The notes: generated by a model not told the origin, from the sequence alone. DNA of 64,000 nucleotides from Microcebus murinus (GCF_040939455.1 NC_134104.1:11989501-12053500); one strand, 5' to 3'. Numbered from the stretch's first letter, positions 12,140 to 24,988 are shown. Translations and numbers: made by a program.

Positions 12140-12290
12140 AAAATACATTATTCAGATTATCTCACACTTTCCAAAAATGTTATATTTTTATTCCATTTTA
12201 CAGATGAGGATAATTAAGATTCAGAGAGATTAACTGACTTGCCTGAATTAGACAGTGTAAGAATGGCAGATTGTCCTGAGTCTCCAACTT
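12140..12290 (+). repeat. MIR SINE
   Basis: ATTCCATTTTACAGATGAGG, then AGATTCAGAGAGATTAACTG and ACTTGCCTGAATTAGACAGT, follow the MIR consensus. Confidence 0.75.
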
Positions 12291-12299
12291 TCGATATAC

Positions 12300-13410
12300 T
12301 AGAAAATACAGAAAATTTAGGAAGAGACATTCTATGATATGTAGAATAATTGACCAAAATACCAAAGATGATAATTCAGCACTTATTTAAAAGACAGAGT
12401 AAAAGAATATGAATCCTCTACCCTTTGGCAGACTTATCTAGAAGTTTGGAAGTATTTGATAGTATCCATCAAGAAGTGGTCAGACAACATATTTGTGTGC
12501 AGCTGTTGATGAACTCAGACTGGTTAATCAATGCAGAATTTTAGGACATTCTTTTTCTTCCAATTATTGGCTTGTAAACTTTGTACTTGGTTGAAAGGCC
12601 AAACAGAACCAAGTGATGAATAAGAAGAGATAACTTAGTGAAGGAATAAATGCAGAATTTCAAGAAACTGCTGAAGTTTAGGAAATGAAAGGGACTGATA
12701 ATAGCAAGTCATGGTTGTGAAATCTGGGCATCTTTGCCATGAGTCTTAAAACCAGTTCTAAAACAGAAAAAGATTAAAATACATATTGATATGCTGATGG
12801 GTAAAAATGTAAAGTTTAAAAGAAAAGAATTGACCAATATGTATTATGTTAATTAAGCCCTTCTCTGTGATGGGAATAAACACAAGCTGATAACTACTGT
12901 CTGTAAATTCCTGAACTGATTCCGCATTGAGGATGCTACAAAGATGCACGTCAGCCTGCAATCACCTTCAGAAAGGCTGTCTTGCTGCAGAGGGAAGCCG
13001 TGAAAACGAGACACCACGTGCTCATTGCAACCGATCCCTTTATTTTACTGAGGCAGCAGGTGAAATAGTGACAGGCTTTGAAGTACAAAGCCTTTTAGTT
13101 ATGCATTCATTTAAAAACTACCATGCTTTCATAAAATCTGAGAACTCTAATGGGAAGGATTTTATATTTAGAGGGCCACAAAACCCCAGACTGCCCCAGA
13201 TCCTTGCCCTCTCACTTGTTTGCCTGGCACCTGCTGGAGATGCAAACCACCTACTTGAACTTTAGGCACAGCACCAGGACCTAGAAGAATCTTTCCTACT
13301 GACTCACGCTTAGGTGAATATTTCCATACTGCGGTTCATCTCTTTTGTTTTTTCATATATGACCAATTAACATAGGATCTGTAAGAACCCCAATGGACTG
13401 AGAAACAGTA
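12300..13410. other. No recognisable feature
   Basis: Mostly A/T-rich unassigned sequence. The 112-residue plus frame at 12927-13265 is not recognised and has no domain, so I do not call it a gene. Confidence 0.35.
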
Positions 13411-13421
13411 TTAAGAAGTAC

Positions 13422-13751
13422 TGGCTAGGCGTGGTGGCTCACGCCTGTAATCCTAGCACTCTGGGAGGCCAAGGCAGGAGGATCGCTCAAGGTCAGGAGT
13501 TCAAGACCAGCCTGAACATGAGTGAGACACCATCTCTACTAAAAATAGAAAGAAATTAATTGGCCAACCAAAAATAATAGAAAAAATTAGCTGAGCATGG
13601 TGGCACATGCCTATAATCCCAGGTACTTGGGAGGCTGAGGCAGGAGGATTGCTTGATCTCAGGAGTTTGAGGTTGCTGTGAGCTAGGCTGATGCCACAGC
13701 ACCCTAGCCCAGGCAACAGAAGTGAAACTCTGTCTCAAAAAAAAAAAGAAG
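13422..13751 (+). mobile_element. Lemur-type Alu, full-length
   Basis: From TGGCTAGGCGTGGTGGCTC to an A-rich tail with GAA repeats. The linker lacks the ATATATAT block (AATTAATTGGCCAACCAAAA), so it belongs to a different lemur Alu variant from the copies at 8123 and 18233. A short TSD, AAGAAGTA, lies before and after (13413-13420, 13752-13759). Confidence 0.9.
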
Positions 13752-13919
13752 AAGAAGTATTATTGGAATTTAGAATGTTGTGTTTCAAATCAATTCAGTG
13801 GGGAAAGGTATCATTTAATACATAGCCTTAGAATTACTGGCAGCCTTTTGGAAAAAATAAAACTAGATTGCTTATGCTGTAATAAACTCCAGAAAGTAAA
13901 AGATTTAACTACTTAAAAA

Positions 13920-14660
13920 TGAAAACGATGACTGTGCTAGAAACATACATAGGTGATATGTTTTTCATAATATTGGCATAGAGGAGTATTGCCATCTTAA
14001 CAATGTTATGTCTTCCAAGCCATGAACACATGATGTCATTTCATCTGTTTAGATCTTTAATCTCTTTCAACAATGTTTTGCAATTTTCACTGTACAAATC
14101 TTGCACTTTTTTTGTTATATTTACTTCTAAATATTTTGTTCTTTTTGATGCCATTATAAACGGAATTGCTTTTTAATTTCATTCTCAGATTTTTCATTGT
14201 AGTGTATAAAAATATAATTAACTTTTGTGTATTTATCTTGTATCCTGCAACCTTGCTGGACTTGTTTATTAGCTCTAATAGGTTTGTTGTTGTTGTGGGT
14301 GGTGGTGGCGGTGGGGGTGGTGTGTGTGTGTATAAATTCCTTAGGATTTTCTATATACAAAATCATGTCATCTGTCAATAGAGATAGTTTTACTTTTTCC
14401 TTTTCAAATCTGGATGTCTTTTATTTCTCTTTCTTGCCTAATGGCCCTCGCTAGAACCTTCCCTCCCAACAAAATGTTGCATAGGAGTGGGGAAAGTGGA
14501 CATCCTTCTCTTATTCCTGATCATAGGGGAAAGCTTTGTCTTTCATCATTGACGATGATGTTAACTGTTTAAAATAGATTCCTTTTATCAGGTTGGGAAG
14601 TTTTCAGCCATTATTTCTTCAAGTATTCTTTCCAATCATTTCTACAGAGATGTCTTAAGT
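13920..14660 (-). mobile_element. L1 ORF2 fragment, antisense
   Basis: Reversed L1 ORF2. The minus frame 14378-14154 begins MTDDMILYIENPKEF, a well-known stretch of the L1 reverse transcriptase region, and continues with a diverged GCRIQDKYTKVNYIF block. A GGT/GTGT-rich microsatellite has grown inside it. Flanking sequence (CATGAACACATGATGTCATTTC, GAATTGCTTTTTAATTTC) also matches antisense L1. Confidence 0.85.
14284..14332. repeat. GTT/GGT/GT microsatellite inside L1
   Basis: (GTT)n passes to (GGT)n-like and then (GT)n. The tract disrupts the L1 ORF2 frame. Confidence 0.8.
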
Positions 14661-14679
14661 CCCTGGAATCAACAAATCT

Positions 14680-16570
14680 TCCAATTTTCACTGAGGGGTT
14701 CTGTGTGTGTATTGGGCTACACCTTCAACACTCAGCCAAGCAGGTAACAACTCTGCCTTAACCTGTACTTCCCCCTTCCACGGACTTGAAGGTTAGTTAG
14801 AGATGAGAGATATGTCAGAGGTTTTCAAAACTCCCTATGAACCACTCATCCTCCAGCTTTTCCTGTTAAGCATTTTTGTTTTTGGTTGGCCTACTATTTG
14901 TCCTATTATCCACTGCCTTGGGCAGCCGTGATGTTAAACAATTGTCTCAACTGTTCTCAACAAATGCCCCCTGAAGAAAATGTTGTTGACACTGGAAGAG
15001 CACCGAGTCTCATCAGATAAAGACGGCCTTGTTAGTGGGGTCTTCCAGGGAACCGACAGACAAGTCAAATGATGACAGTTCTCTGGGAGTGGAGCTTTCA
15101 AGGAGCTCCCATGATGTTCTGCCCCTTCCAGTGGCTGCCAGACTGCTGGTTTCCCTAGCGATGATGGGCTGTTGGTTTTCAAGAGTACTACGAAGCTGGG
15201 CGTGGGAGGGAAGAGAGTTGGAATGTCAAAATGCAGCAGAGCCCTCTGTTGTCGCCAAGATTCAGCCATTTTTCTCGAATAAGTTCACTTTGGATTGCTG
15301 AAAGCCTTTGGTTAATTTCTAAATTTCTGAAAATTTTGACCTTGACATTTTCTTTTTTTTTTTTTTGGCCAGTGTTTTTGTTGATTTTATGGAGGAGAGA
15401 TGTTCCAGAGATCCTTAGTCTATCACTTTTGCTGGCATCCCCAAGATGTCTTTCCATGGCGATGGCACTACAAAGTCTTGAAAGTTCATCGTAGAACCAT
15501 AGACCTTTTTTTGTCATGGTCTAAATTTTTGTATTCTGCCCTGCAAACTTTTTGTTTGCATAGAGTAACAAATAGTGGAAAAATCTCCCACCGAAACCAA
15601 TTTACACTAAACCATGCCTCTCGATTTTGGGTTCAGATACTCCAGGTCACTCTAATCATGGAACTGAATCATCCCATGATGAGAAATGCGTGACTAATGG
15701 CTAATTGGAGCGAGCCAGGAAGGGTCCCCCTGACCTTCCCCAGGGCAAAGTGTGAGTAAGATGGCAAAGAAGAGAGGCAGCCGCTCACTCTATGACCCAA
15801 TGCAAGGAAGACTCCTAGATTCAGCCTGCCTCTAATTGCCCTCTAGAGCTCCCTCCAAGACGGTCACCAGCTTGTCATTTGATTTCAGCTAACGTGACGT
15901 GTTCTGCCCTGTTTTTCCCTGGCTTTCCTTAATCCCTGAACTGTTCCCATGTCAGCACATGGAGCCAGCCACCCACCTCGCACCTGTGCTCTTGCCACTT
16001 GGTGTACCAGGGACTGTCATCTGGGAAATCTTCCTCGCTGGGAAGCCATGGTCTTTCCTGTTTCACAACAGCTAGTGGAGATGTTTTTAACAGCCGGGCC
16101 AAGGCCAGAGATATTAATACCTCCCGCATGCTGTCCCACAACACTGCCCCTGTAAGTTTCACTGGGAAAACTATTCTGCTGAGACAAGGTGAGTGCAGGG
16201 GGAAGGAAGGGCTGGGAGGGACAGACGGCCAGCCTGGGCTGGCAAACTGCTGACTGGCCCTTGCTGTGACCCTGATTTGCAATGTCTCTTTTGGAGGCTT
16301 TCAAATCACATTAAGCTCTGCCTGTCACTGGCTTGATGAGCAATGTCGGAGCTGCCAAGAGCTTTTCTGCTTGGCCTCACCATGTGGCCTGAGCCCTGGG
16401 GAGTCAGGGTTTGCTGGACCTGGGCACTGCTTGGCCTGCTTATGTCCCTTTGTCCTTTGCCTTCCCTCTCGCAGAGTCCCAGGTGTGTCCTCTCGGCTCC
16501 CTGGACTCAGCTGCCAGACACAGCCTGGAGTGTTCTTCTGGGGTAAATAGCCCCTGTCCAACTGGTGGGC
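14680..16570. other. No recognisable gene; mostly unassigned
   Basis: A T-tract sits near 15350-15366. Many overlapping frames at 14934-15693 and 15929-16636 occur on both strands without a recognisable domain. An AGACAAG/GTGAGT donor-like site lies at about 16181-16193, but no matching acceptor-bounded exon can be argued. Confidence 0.35.
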
Positions 16571-16579
16571 TTGACCTTG

Positions 16580-16672
16580 GCCTCGTCTTAGAATCATCTG
16601 GGGAAGTTTAAAAAAATACCAAGACCTGAATCCCACTCTGGGCCAATTAAACCAGAGGCTCCGGGGTGGGAA
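16580..16672 (+). mobile_element. MER5-like hAT fragment
   Basis: AGAATCATCTGGGGAAGTTT, then AAATACCAAGACCTGAATCC and a GGGGTGGG end, follow the first half of the MER5A consensus. Confidence 0.65.
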
Positions 16673-16679
16673 AGGGCTG

Positions 16680-17270
16680 TGATCATGGAGGAGGAGACCT
16701 CAGCGCTGAACAGGAGAGTGACTTCCTGGCGTGGCACAGCTAGTGAGGGGCAGGGCAGGGACCAGGACCAGCCCTTGCTCTCATACTGGTCCTCCTTGTG
16801 TTGTAACTAATTCTGCTGTTGTCACTGCGTTTATTTCCCTATCTGGGGTTCCCAACTGAGACTCCCCGGACTGGCAGAGTGGGTTCCTAAGTATGGTAAT
16901 GGGGCTTGTGTGCTTCTTTTCAATATTTTAAAAAAAGCTTAATGGAAATGATGCCTTAATCTGAGATTAGAACACCTGGGCTACTACTTAGTAAATGTAC
17001 ATGGTTTGGAAGACAAAAAGCTTTTGCAATCCAAGAGCCCATGGAAGAAAAATAATAAAGGGGTCATTGGTCAACCTTTTATTTTTTTTTTTTTTAAAAA
17101 GCAACAACAAAATGTTGGGAAGTGCAGTGCTAACCTTGCCTCCCTTGGAAGCTGCCTGAATCCCAGCTCACTGGCTCGCCAAGGTTCTAGCCAAAGGAAG
17201 TGATCTGGCCAGAATTTTCTGGGTCTGATGCACTCTCTAGGCAAGGTGTCACCAACTGCCAAGATGCCGA
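16680..17270. other. No recognisable feature
   Basis: Unassigned sequence with a T/A junction tract near 17079-17100. Confidence 0.35.
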
Positions 17271-17274
17271 GCTC

Positions 17275-17525
17275 TGAGCCGACCTCCCGAGGAATGTGGT
17301 GGCGCCTCTAATGCCCCGTCTTGGGACGAAGCCTTCTGGACTTCAAGGCGGACCCGATCGCTACGCTACGCCCCTTGGAGAAGAAGAGTTTGGGTCAAGG
17401 GCACGCACGCCCAGGGGAGCAAGGGAGCCCATCCTTTAACACAGCAGGCCCCCCACTGGTGAGCCGCGGCTGGTGACCGTCAGGCTCACCAGAGCGTTCA
17501 CTCCTGCTTCCTAGGGGGCGGGGGG
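17275..17525. promoter_or_regulatory. Small CpG-rich patch
   Basis: About 17 CpG dinucleotides occur in roughly 250 bp, including the cluster CCCGATCGCTACGCTACGCC near 17350. I estimate GC near 60%. The surrounding tens of kilobases are strongly CpG-depleted apart from young Alus. No repeat family explains it. It could be a small CpG island, a regulatory element, or a recently inserted sequence not yet decayed by methylation. A promoter role is inference only. Confidence 0.4.
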
Positions 17526-17569
17526 AAAAGCAATGAGGAGAGAACAGAAGTGTTTCCTTCCATACTCCT

Positions 17570-17890
17570 TGCGGTAGACTGGGTAATGGCCCTCGGAAGA
17601 TGTCCTAGTCCCAGAGTCCCCAGCATTTGTTACTCCTCCGGGACCATCCAGGTGACCCAGTGTAATCATAGTGTCCTGATCAGAGGGAGTCGGGAGGTCA
17701 GAGCCAGAGAGGAGGAGACGTGACCACAGAAGCAGGGGTCATAGGGATGTGGCCATAAGCCAACACATGCACGTTGCCTTTTCGCCCCTAGAGATTCCAG
17801 AAAGAACCAGTCCTGCTGACACCTGGACATTAGCCCAGCGAGACTGATTTTGGACTCCCCACTTTGAGAACATTAGAAGAGTTCCTAGTA
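17570..17890 (+). mobile_element. MaLR-type LTR
   Basis: GGTAGACTGGGTAATGGCCC near the start, CAGTGTAATCATAGTGTCC, GAGGAGACGTGACCACAGAAG, then GACATTAGCCCAGCGAGACT and TTTTGGACTCC show the order of an old MaLR/MLT1-like LTR in the sense direction. Confidence 0.7.
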
Positions 17891-17914
17891 ATGGTCTCCA
17901 TAATGCTGTTTATA

Positions 17915-18960
<1,046 letters not shown>

Positions 18961-18964
18961 AAGC

Positions 18965-21020
18965 TGAAGAAGAGTCACCAGGGTCCGATCCCGGAAGGTC
19001 TCCTGTGCCGTGTCCTCAGCCACTGCACACCTGAGACTGGCAGCCACCTTTCCCCTCTCGGCCCCCAGCCCTCTTGGCGGTGAGTGTGAGAGTCCTACTT
19101 CCCCAGCTCCTTCTTTGACAGCATCTTTCCTGGCTGGATGAAATGTAGGCCCCTGCAGCTGGGAAGGCAAAGTCTGGGGCATTTGGGGACAGGACGGCAG
19201 CGGTGAGCTGCTGCAGGTTCCAGCCCACCCCGAGAAGGAGAGGGCGAAGGCATGACTGCGTTTTCAGGACACATTAAAGTCATGTCTTCTGATTGCTCTG
19301 CGTTTGACACGCGTCAAACCTCTCCTGGTAATCTGAATAACAACTTTATATAAGAGAAAATCATCTTGCTATTTAGATAAAAAAAAAAAAAAAGCACCAG
19401 GTGGCCTCGCTGTGCACCTTTCCTCTCTGACTTGACTTACCTCTGTCTTCTTCTCTCCAGCAGGTTCATTCCACAAGTAGCACAATCAGCCCGTACTCAC
19501 GCTCCGGATAAAGGGCATCATTAATGTTGGGCTTTCTGTCTTATTAAAGACTTCTTATTTACCAAATAATTCCTCAAACACATTAATGATGCCGAAATCA
19601 GAGTGCAAGGGGGAGAGATGAAGTGTGGGCTTGGGGAGTCTCTTTGTGGCTATCGAGGTAGACGGGCCTGGGAGAGGAGAAAATGCAGTGTTGGGTCTTA
19701 GATACTTAGTCTCTGAAAAATACAAAGTGATTCTCTCAATGCAGATGGGGGCAAAACCATATCGTTTGGGCTATGCCCTTTGTACGTGGTATTATGGTCA
19801 TTTTACTTTTCCTTCCCTTTTTGCTGTTGCAGCTTGCATTATTACGATATCCATCATGAAATGTCTGCCCTGAGGGTCAGCGAGAGGAACTAGGAACCAG
19901 CTGTGAGACGTTTCCAATCTCCAGTCCAGAACGAATCCTCTCCTAAGACTTCCATCATGGCGAGGGTTTCGCTCATGATAACCGACGGTGGGAGGGACGA
20001 CTCTGAGCTTATCTATTTCTGGGGCGTCTTGTAAACAGGGTCATAGGGAGGTGACAGCCATCTCCAGAAACAGATCTTGTCAGTAGGAGAGGGTGTCTGA
20101 GGTATCCACTGAAGAGTGCAGGTGCCAGGTGGCTCGTGCTATTTCCCAGTTGAAATTCAGAAAGAGAAAGAAGATACGTGTGTGATTTGGTGGAACAGGT
20201 GCATTGTCTCCCCTTCTCTCACTTCTCCAACTAAAAGCCCTGCCCATTGCTTGGCTTGCGTGGGCCGCTGGCTGGTGGGGCCAAGAGGTACCAAGATGAG
20301 CTGAGAGCTATTTGGGAGGCAGACCCAAGAAAGTTTTGTTTTTCCCCCAGAATTTTTATTTCATTAACAGAAGGGAAAAATATTGGCCAAGTGGGAGGTG
20401 AGAATAACTCCCAAACTTACAGTTTGGTCAAAAGGGAGGCAGGAATGCTGATGTGATAAAAAGGCAGCAAAAGCATATTGCACAGGAACTGAAAAGTCAC
20501 CTTTAAAGGGATAACCTTTAATCTACCTGTTAATGTCTCTATTAAAAATGAGTGGGTCACATTTTTCATCTTTTCGCCAACAACCACGAAACTGTCAATG
20601 CTCTGAGTTATCAAACATCCCTGCTCCCCACACATTGTTCCCAGTGATCAATGAATTTTAATTTTCAAGGGGCCTTTGTGCTCATGACCTCACAGTGTCA
20701 CTGTTCAACGTGCAGATGGGAGGAGACAAGGCACATTAAAGTACATCGATTCCGTCCAGTGGGCGATGTCAGCTTGAAGCCCTTCTCGACTGTCAAAAAT
20801 GCAAGAGGACACATGAGGCAAATCACAAACGGCTCATAAAGACGAAGAGTTCACCGCCTTCAGGAAGCCAAACATGCAAATCAGACCAACACCAAGATGC
20901 TTCTTTTGTGTCCCCTAAGTTGTGGAAGCCCAATAATTTCCAATACTGATGGGACGTAAGGACAATAATAATAGTACTAAATTAATAACAACGAATACCA
21001 TGGTGCTTACTGCAAGCTTA
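18965..21020. other. Mostly unassigned, unique-looking sequence
   Basis: No gene found. It includes an A-tract near 19378-19394 and the inverted repeat at 19514-19593. The stretches around 19440-19620 and 20640-20860 look unique and information-rich, and are the best candidates here for conserved noncoding sequence. I cannot test conservation from one sequence. Confidence 0.35.
19514..19593. repeat. Perfect 14-bp inverted repeat with 52-nt spacer
   Basis: GGCATCATTAATGT at 19514-19527 is the exact reverse complement of ACATTAATGATGCC at 19580-19593. The ATTAAT cores resemble homeodomain-type sites. It could be a paired regulatory site or a hairpin. Neither role is shown by the sequence alone. 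Confidence 0.6.
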
Positions 21021-21024
21021 AAAA

Positions 21025-21170
21025 AAACAGTTTTGCAAATGACAACTCATTTAATTCTCACGATAATTCTCTGAGATGGATATCATTATTATTCTCATTG
21101 TAAGAGTGAAGAAACAGGCAGGGAGAGGCTAAGTGACTTCCCTAAGCTCACACAGCTAAGACAAGGGTGC
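21025..21170 (+). repeat. MIR SINE
   Basis: TTTAATTCTCACGATAATTC, then GAAACAGGCAGGGAGAGGC and AAGCTCACACAGCTAAG, follow the MIR 3' half. Confidence 0.8.
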
Positions 21171-21249
21171 CAGCCTGCCCCAGTAGAGGCTGGGGAGCCA
21201 CTTAGTAGGGACTTTGCAGCAAACCCCTTTGGGGAGGTGTGTCTGCCTT

Positions 21250-21412
21250 GGCTCATGAAAGGAGCACTTGATTTGGAGTCCAACAACTCTATCTCCAGCA
21301 TGCCCCTGGTCCGTAGCCTTGGGCACGGCATGCAACTTCTCTGAACTTAGATTCCTTTACCTGAGCAATGGGGATGATGTTACTTATTTCCCAGAGAACA
21401 GAAAAGATTAAA
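21250..21412 (+). repeat. MIR SINE
   Basis: TTGATTTGGAGTCC, then CCTTGGGCACGGCATGCAAC and TTTACCTGAGCAATGGGGAT, follow the MIR core. It is a second MIR, separate from the one just upstream. Confidence 0.75.
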
Positions 21413-21437
21413 TAATAATAATTAAATAATAATAATA
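21413..21437. repeat. AAT microsatellite
   Basis: Short (AATA/AAT)n run at the end of the MIR. Confidence 0.8.
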
Positions 21438-21439
21438 TG

Positions 21440-22130
21440 GGCGCGTGGAAGCTCTTTGCTGACTCTGGAATCCCAGGTAAGACGCTAGAGCCAAGCTTCA
21501 GCCTCTTGCTTGTCTGGGACTCTGTTCATTAAGCACGTGAGCCTGTGTGTTTGAGGAAGAAAGATCGCAAAGGGTCCATTTAATCTGTCAAAAATCACAA
21601 GACTAAATAAACTTTGGCAAATTGTTCCTCAAATGCTTTAACATACGTGACGCCTCTCGCATGAGCAGTTTCCATCTGTTTCTAGGAACATGTCCAGTTT
21701 TAACACGCTATGATCCTATTTTTTCAGAATTTATTATTATCTGGAGGATTCCATTAAAAGTAAGTAACTCTCAAAGCTGCAGCATAATAAATGAATTTTC
21801 CTTTAGGTGAGCTTCCCTACAGAGATCAAATGCCTCATTCTAGATGGACAGCGACCACAGGAACTTCGCTTTCAGGCACCTGCCACGGCACAAACCGTGC
21901 CATTTCCAACTGTTTTAAACAAAGCTTTGCCCATGGTTTGGCACTGTCTCCTCTGCTGGAAGGGACACCCGGTGACGAGAGATGCAAACACGTGGCTCTG
22001 ACTACAGAAAGAACACTTGGTGTAGGTATGGTTTACATGCTGCCTACAACCAACGAGATTTGGGGGTGCTGCAGAGTGAAGTGTTTACGCTGAGTGGTTA
22101 CAGAGCAGCTAGAAGGCCAAAGCTCAATGT
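21440..22130. other. No recognisable feature
   Basis: Unique-looking sequence. The 100-residue plus frame at 21791-22093 has no recognised domain. Confidence 0.35.
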
Positions 22131-22134
22131 CAAT

Positions 22135-22298
22135 CAGTGGGTCTCAAACTGATTTTTTTGGGGGGCGGGGATGGGCGTCATAGAACTTTGGAGAATCTAA
22201 TAAAAGCTAAAGATAATTTTTTTCTCTCCAGAAAAAAATGCATGTTAACATGTTCACAGAAAAGTTTGTCTGCAATTTCAGAGGTCCCAGATTAAGAA
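22135..22298 (+). mobile_element. hAT-type (Charlie/MER) fragment
   Basis: It begins CAGTGGGTCTCAAACTGATT, contains TAATAAAAGCTAAAG and a CAATTTCAGAGGTCCC block, and ends AGATTAAGAATCAC. These are the terminal phrases of a nonautonomous hAT family (MER58/MER33-like). Confidence 0.55.
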
Positions 22299-22299
22299 T

Positions 22300-22389
<90 letters not shown>
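22300..22389. repeat. Compound (CA)n(GA)n microsatellite, ~90 bp
   Basis: About 14 CA units pass directly into about 31 pure GA units. Confidence 0.97.
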
Positions 22390-22444
22390 CTCCAGGGGGT
22401 GGGGAAGAGGAAAGAACTACACTAAAACCGTTGACTAATGGGAC

Positions 22445-22700
22445 TTGCATGTTTATGCTTTACATTTGCTCCTGCACTTTTATGCACAAGCAGGACTGGC
22501 TATAAAGTTCACAGTACCCAGTGCCAAAGGGAAACGCAGGGCCCCTTGTTCAAACATTATTAAGAACTTTGAGACAACAATAGCAGAGCATTAAAACAAA
22601 TTCGGGGCCCCTCTAGGCATAGAGCCCTGTGCCACCGCTCATGAACTTGAACTTGATCCTGGGCACGTGAGGCCAAGAGGCACTGTGGGCTCCTCTGGTC
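22445..22700. repeat. Unassigned DNA-transposon-like repeat
   Basis: GCAGGGCCCCTTGTTCAAAC, then CAGAGCATTAAAACAAATTC and GAGCCCTGTGCC, resemble a common nonautonomous mammalian DNA element. Family uncertain. Confidence 0.4.
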
Positions 22701-22704
22701 TTTC

Positions 22705-24937
22705 TTTTTTGAAAGCGTATCTTTGTAACATGTAATGTGCTGCATCGATACATGTTTGGTGAACTTGGCATTATTATTTTCTTTTAAATTTCAGCATGAT
22801 CTTCGTATTTATGGTGGGTAAGGAAAAAAAATCAGAAAGAAAAGAAAAAAAACCCAAAAAAACCCCAGCTAAAGCCAATCTGTTTCCCTGTTTGTGCCAG
22901 TGTTGAACTGTGAGCAGGAGAGGCACCAGCCCCTTCCACAGCGGACAGCTGCGGGCAGATGGGCAGACAACGCACCGCTTGGCGACATGCCAGGTAGCCT
23001 GGCAAGCGGCTGTACCCGGCCAGCTGCACGGGGAGGGGGATCCGAGTCGTGTCACCTTTAGAGCATGATGCCTATGAAATGTGACCCCTGTAACAGTATC
23101 GTATCTGTCAGAGTATCACAGGCACACGGAGTGAAAAGGATTAACATTTCCCAAAAACTTACATGAAAAACAGCTGCCCCTCGCCTGGGCCCCCCACCCT
23201 CCCCCATCCTTCTCTCTGCAACTTTCAACTCTTAAGCTGTTTCTTTGCATATTTACCATCATCTTTGCAGATGAGATAATCACCTGCAATTTTGGGATGT
23301 ATCCATTTTCCTCGTTATCTGTTGACTTCCTGAAGAAGACATTTGTTCCCCGCAGAAACTCCGTAGGCATTGAACGCACCTCGTATCCGGGTGATTTCCT
23401 GCCTTCCTAACACAGAAGCCACGAGAGTTGCGGGCTCGGCGGGCTCAGGCTCCCTTGCAGCTGGGGCGCAGGAATGGAGTTCAGACTTCGTGAATCGGAT
23501 GCCCCTGCTTGAGAGTTTGGTTCCACGATGAGCACAGGAGGAGAGGGGCGTGCCAGGGAAGGTGTCTTCCGGGAGCCACCGTGGTGTCTGGCCTGGCTCT
23601 TGAGAGGCTGATGCTCGGAAGAGCAGGTGTCAGTGGGGTGACGTGTGGACTGCAGCGCTGGGCACCAGGGATGGTGGGGCACTTGCCAGGGCAGCCTGTA
23701 GGGGGGCTAGACGTTGTTCCCTGAGATTCTGGACAGCTGCCCTTGAACAAGCTCACTTCCTGCTTTAACTGGAGTTAAGTTAGGACAGAGTCTGTTGTTT
23801 GCAACCTGGAGCCTTGACTTTAACCCCCGGTAGATGAAGTGGGGACCCTCTTACCCTTCTCATCTCCAACTATGGTGCCATCATCGTTTTTGGTTAAATA
23901 ACTCTTCCGTGTTTACATTTTTAAGACCATGTGAATGTCGTTTAGTGCTGAGCCAAGCTGAATGTCATGTGTAACGGGATGTTGAAATAGGACTCTTTTT
24001 TTTCTGCTTAATTTAGGCTGAAACTCCAAGACAAGAGATGCTGATGACTCCTACATTTCAAAGTGAGAGATGAAGCCACCAAGCAGGACTTGCAATGGAG
24101 AATCCAATAACCAGAGTCTGCCTTTAGCTGATCACCCAGCTCCAACCTGTGATAGGAGAACGCAGCCGCCTAGGACGTTGGAGATGAGATGAGCACTTTT
24201 GGACAGAGCTGTCAGAGTGCTGGGAATCTGAACACCAGCCCCCCTGCCCCCGGCACACACCCAGAGAAGAAGTGGGAGCTACTTTCCCCTCACCCCCAGC
24301 CCAGGGAAAGGGTTCCAACGTGTCCCCTGGAAGCATGATGCAGGTCTCCAGGAGCTTGTGGTGCCTGAATCACTCTAAAGATGGGACTCTGAGTCAGATG
24401 GGACCACACAGGACAGGTCATCTTAATTCTAAGAGGACGGCCTTGAGGGCATGGGGACCCCAGCTAGGGGTAAACTACTGGACTCCCAGGACCTAAAGGG
24501 TGCACAATCGGTGGCCGGCCAGGGAAAAATCTTCTCATCTGCAATTCTCTTGCTTGTATCAAGAGAACTGCAGGTGAGAAAATGGTTGGGGTGGGGGTGT
24601 CTCCAACAGCACCCCTCCTCCACAGCCCAGAAACAGCTTTTCTGTCTATGATGGTGCCTGTCAAGGAAGACCTTTCTCTCTCCTCACCCTCTTCTTTCAT
24701 TTCCCTGCTCCCATCCAGAAGGGGCCGGAGCCCTTGCTGAACAAGCTGAGAACAAAGAGAAGGCACCGAGCTGCCTATGGACAGCCAACTGGCCACAGAC
24801 CTGAACAGAAGGGTGGAGGGCTAAATTTAAGTAAAATTCATACCATGAGATAGGTCTGGAGATTTAAATACTGAAATGAGACCCCCCCCCCCTAATTTTA
24901 GATGACTAGGGCCTTTTAAATTATTTAGACTATCCCC

Positions 24938-24938
<1 letters not shown>
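22705..24938. other. No recognisable gene or repeat
   Basis: Unique-looking sequence of moderate GC. Several two-strand open frames (23407-23756, 24124-24796) show no domain. A C10 run lies at about 24883-24892. Confidence 0.35.

Positions 24939-24988
<50 letters not shown>
24939..24988. repeat. (CA)n microsatellite, ~25 units
   Basis: Pure CA dinucleotide run of about 50 bp. Confidence 0.97.

Noticed and set aside
15999..16253. Possible exon with a GTGAGT donor-like site near 16190
   Set aside because: Competing frames exist on both strands, there is no recognisable domain, and a single donor-like hexamer is expected by chance.
22238..22438. Arg-Glu repeat frame
   Set aside because: It is only the translation of the (CA)n(GA)n microsatellite.
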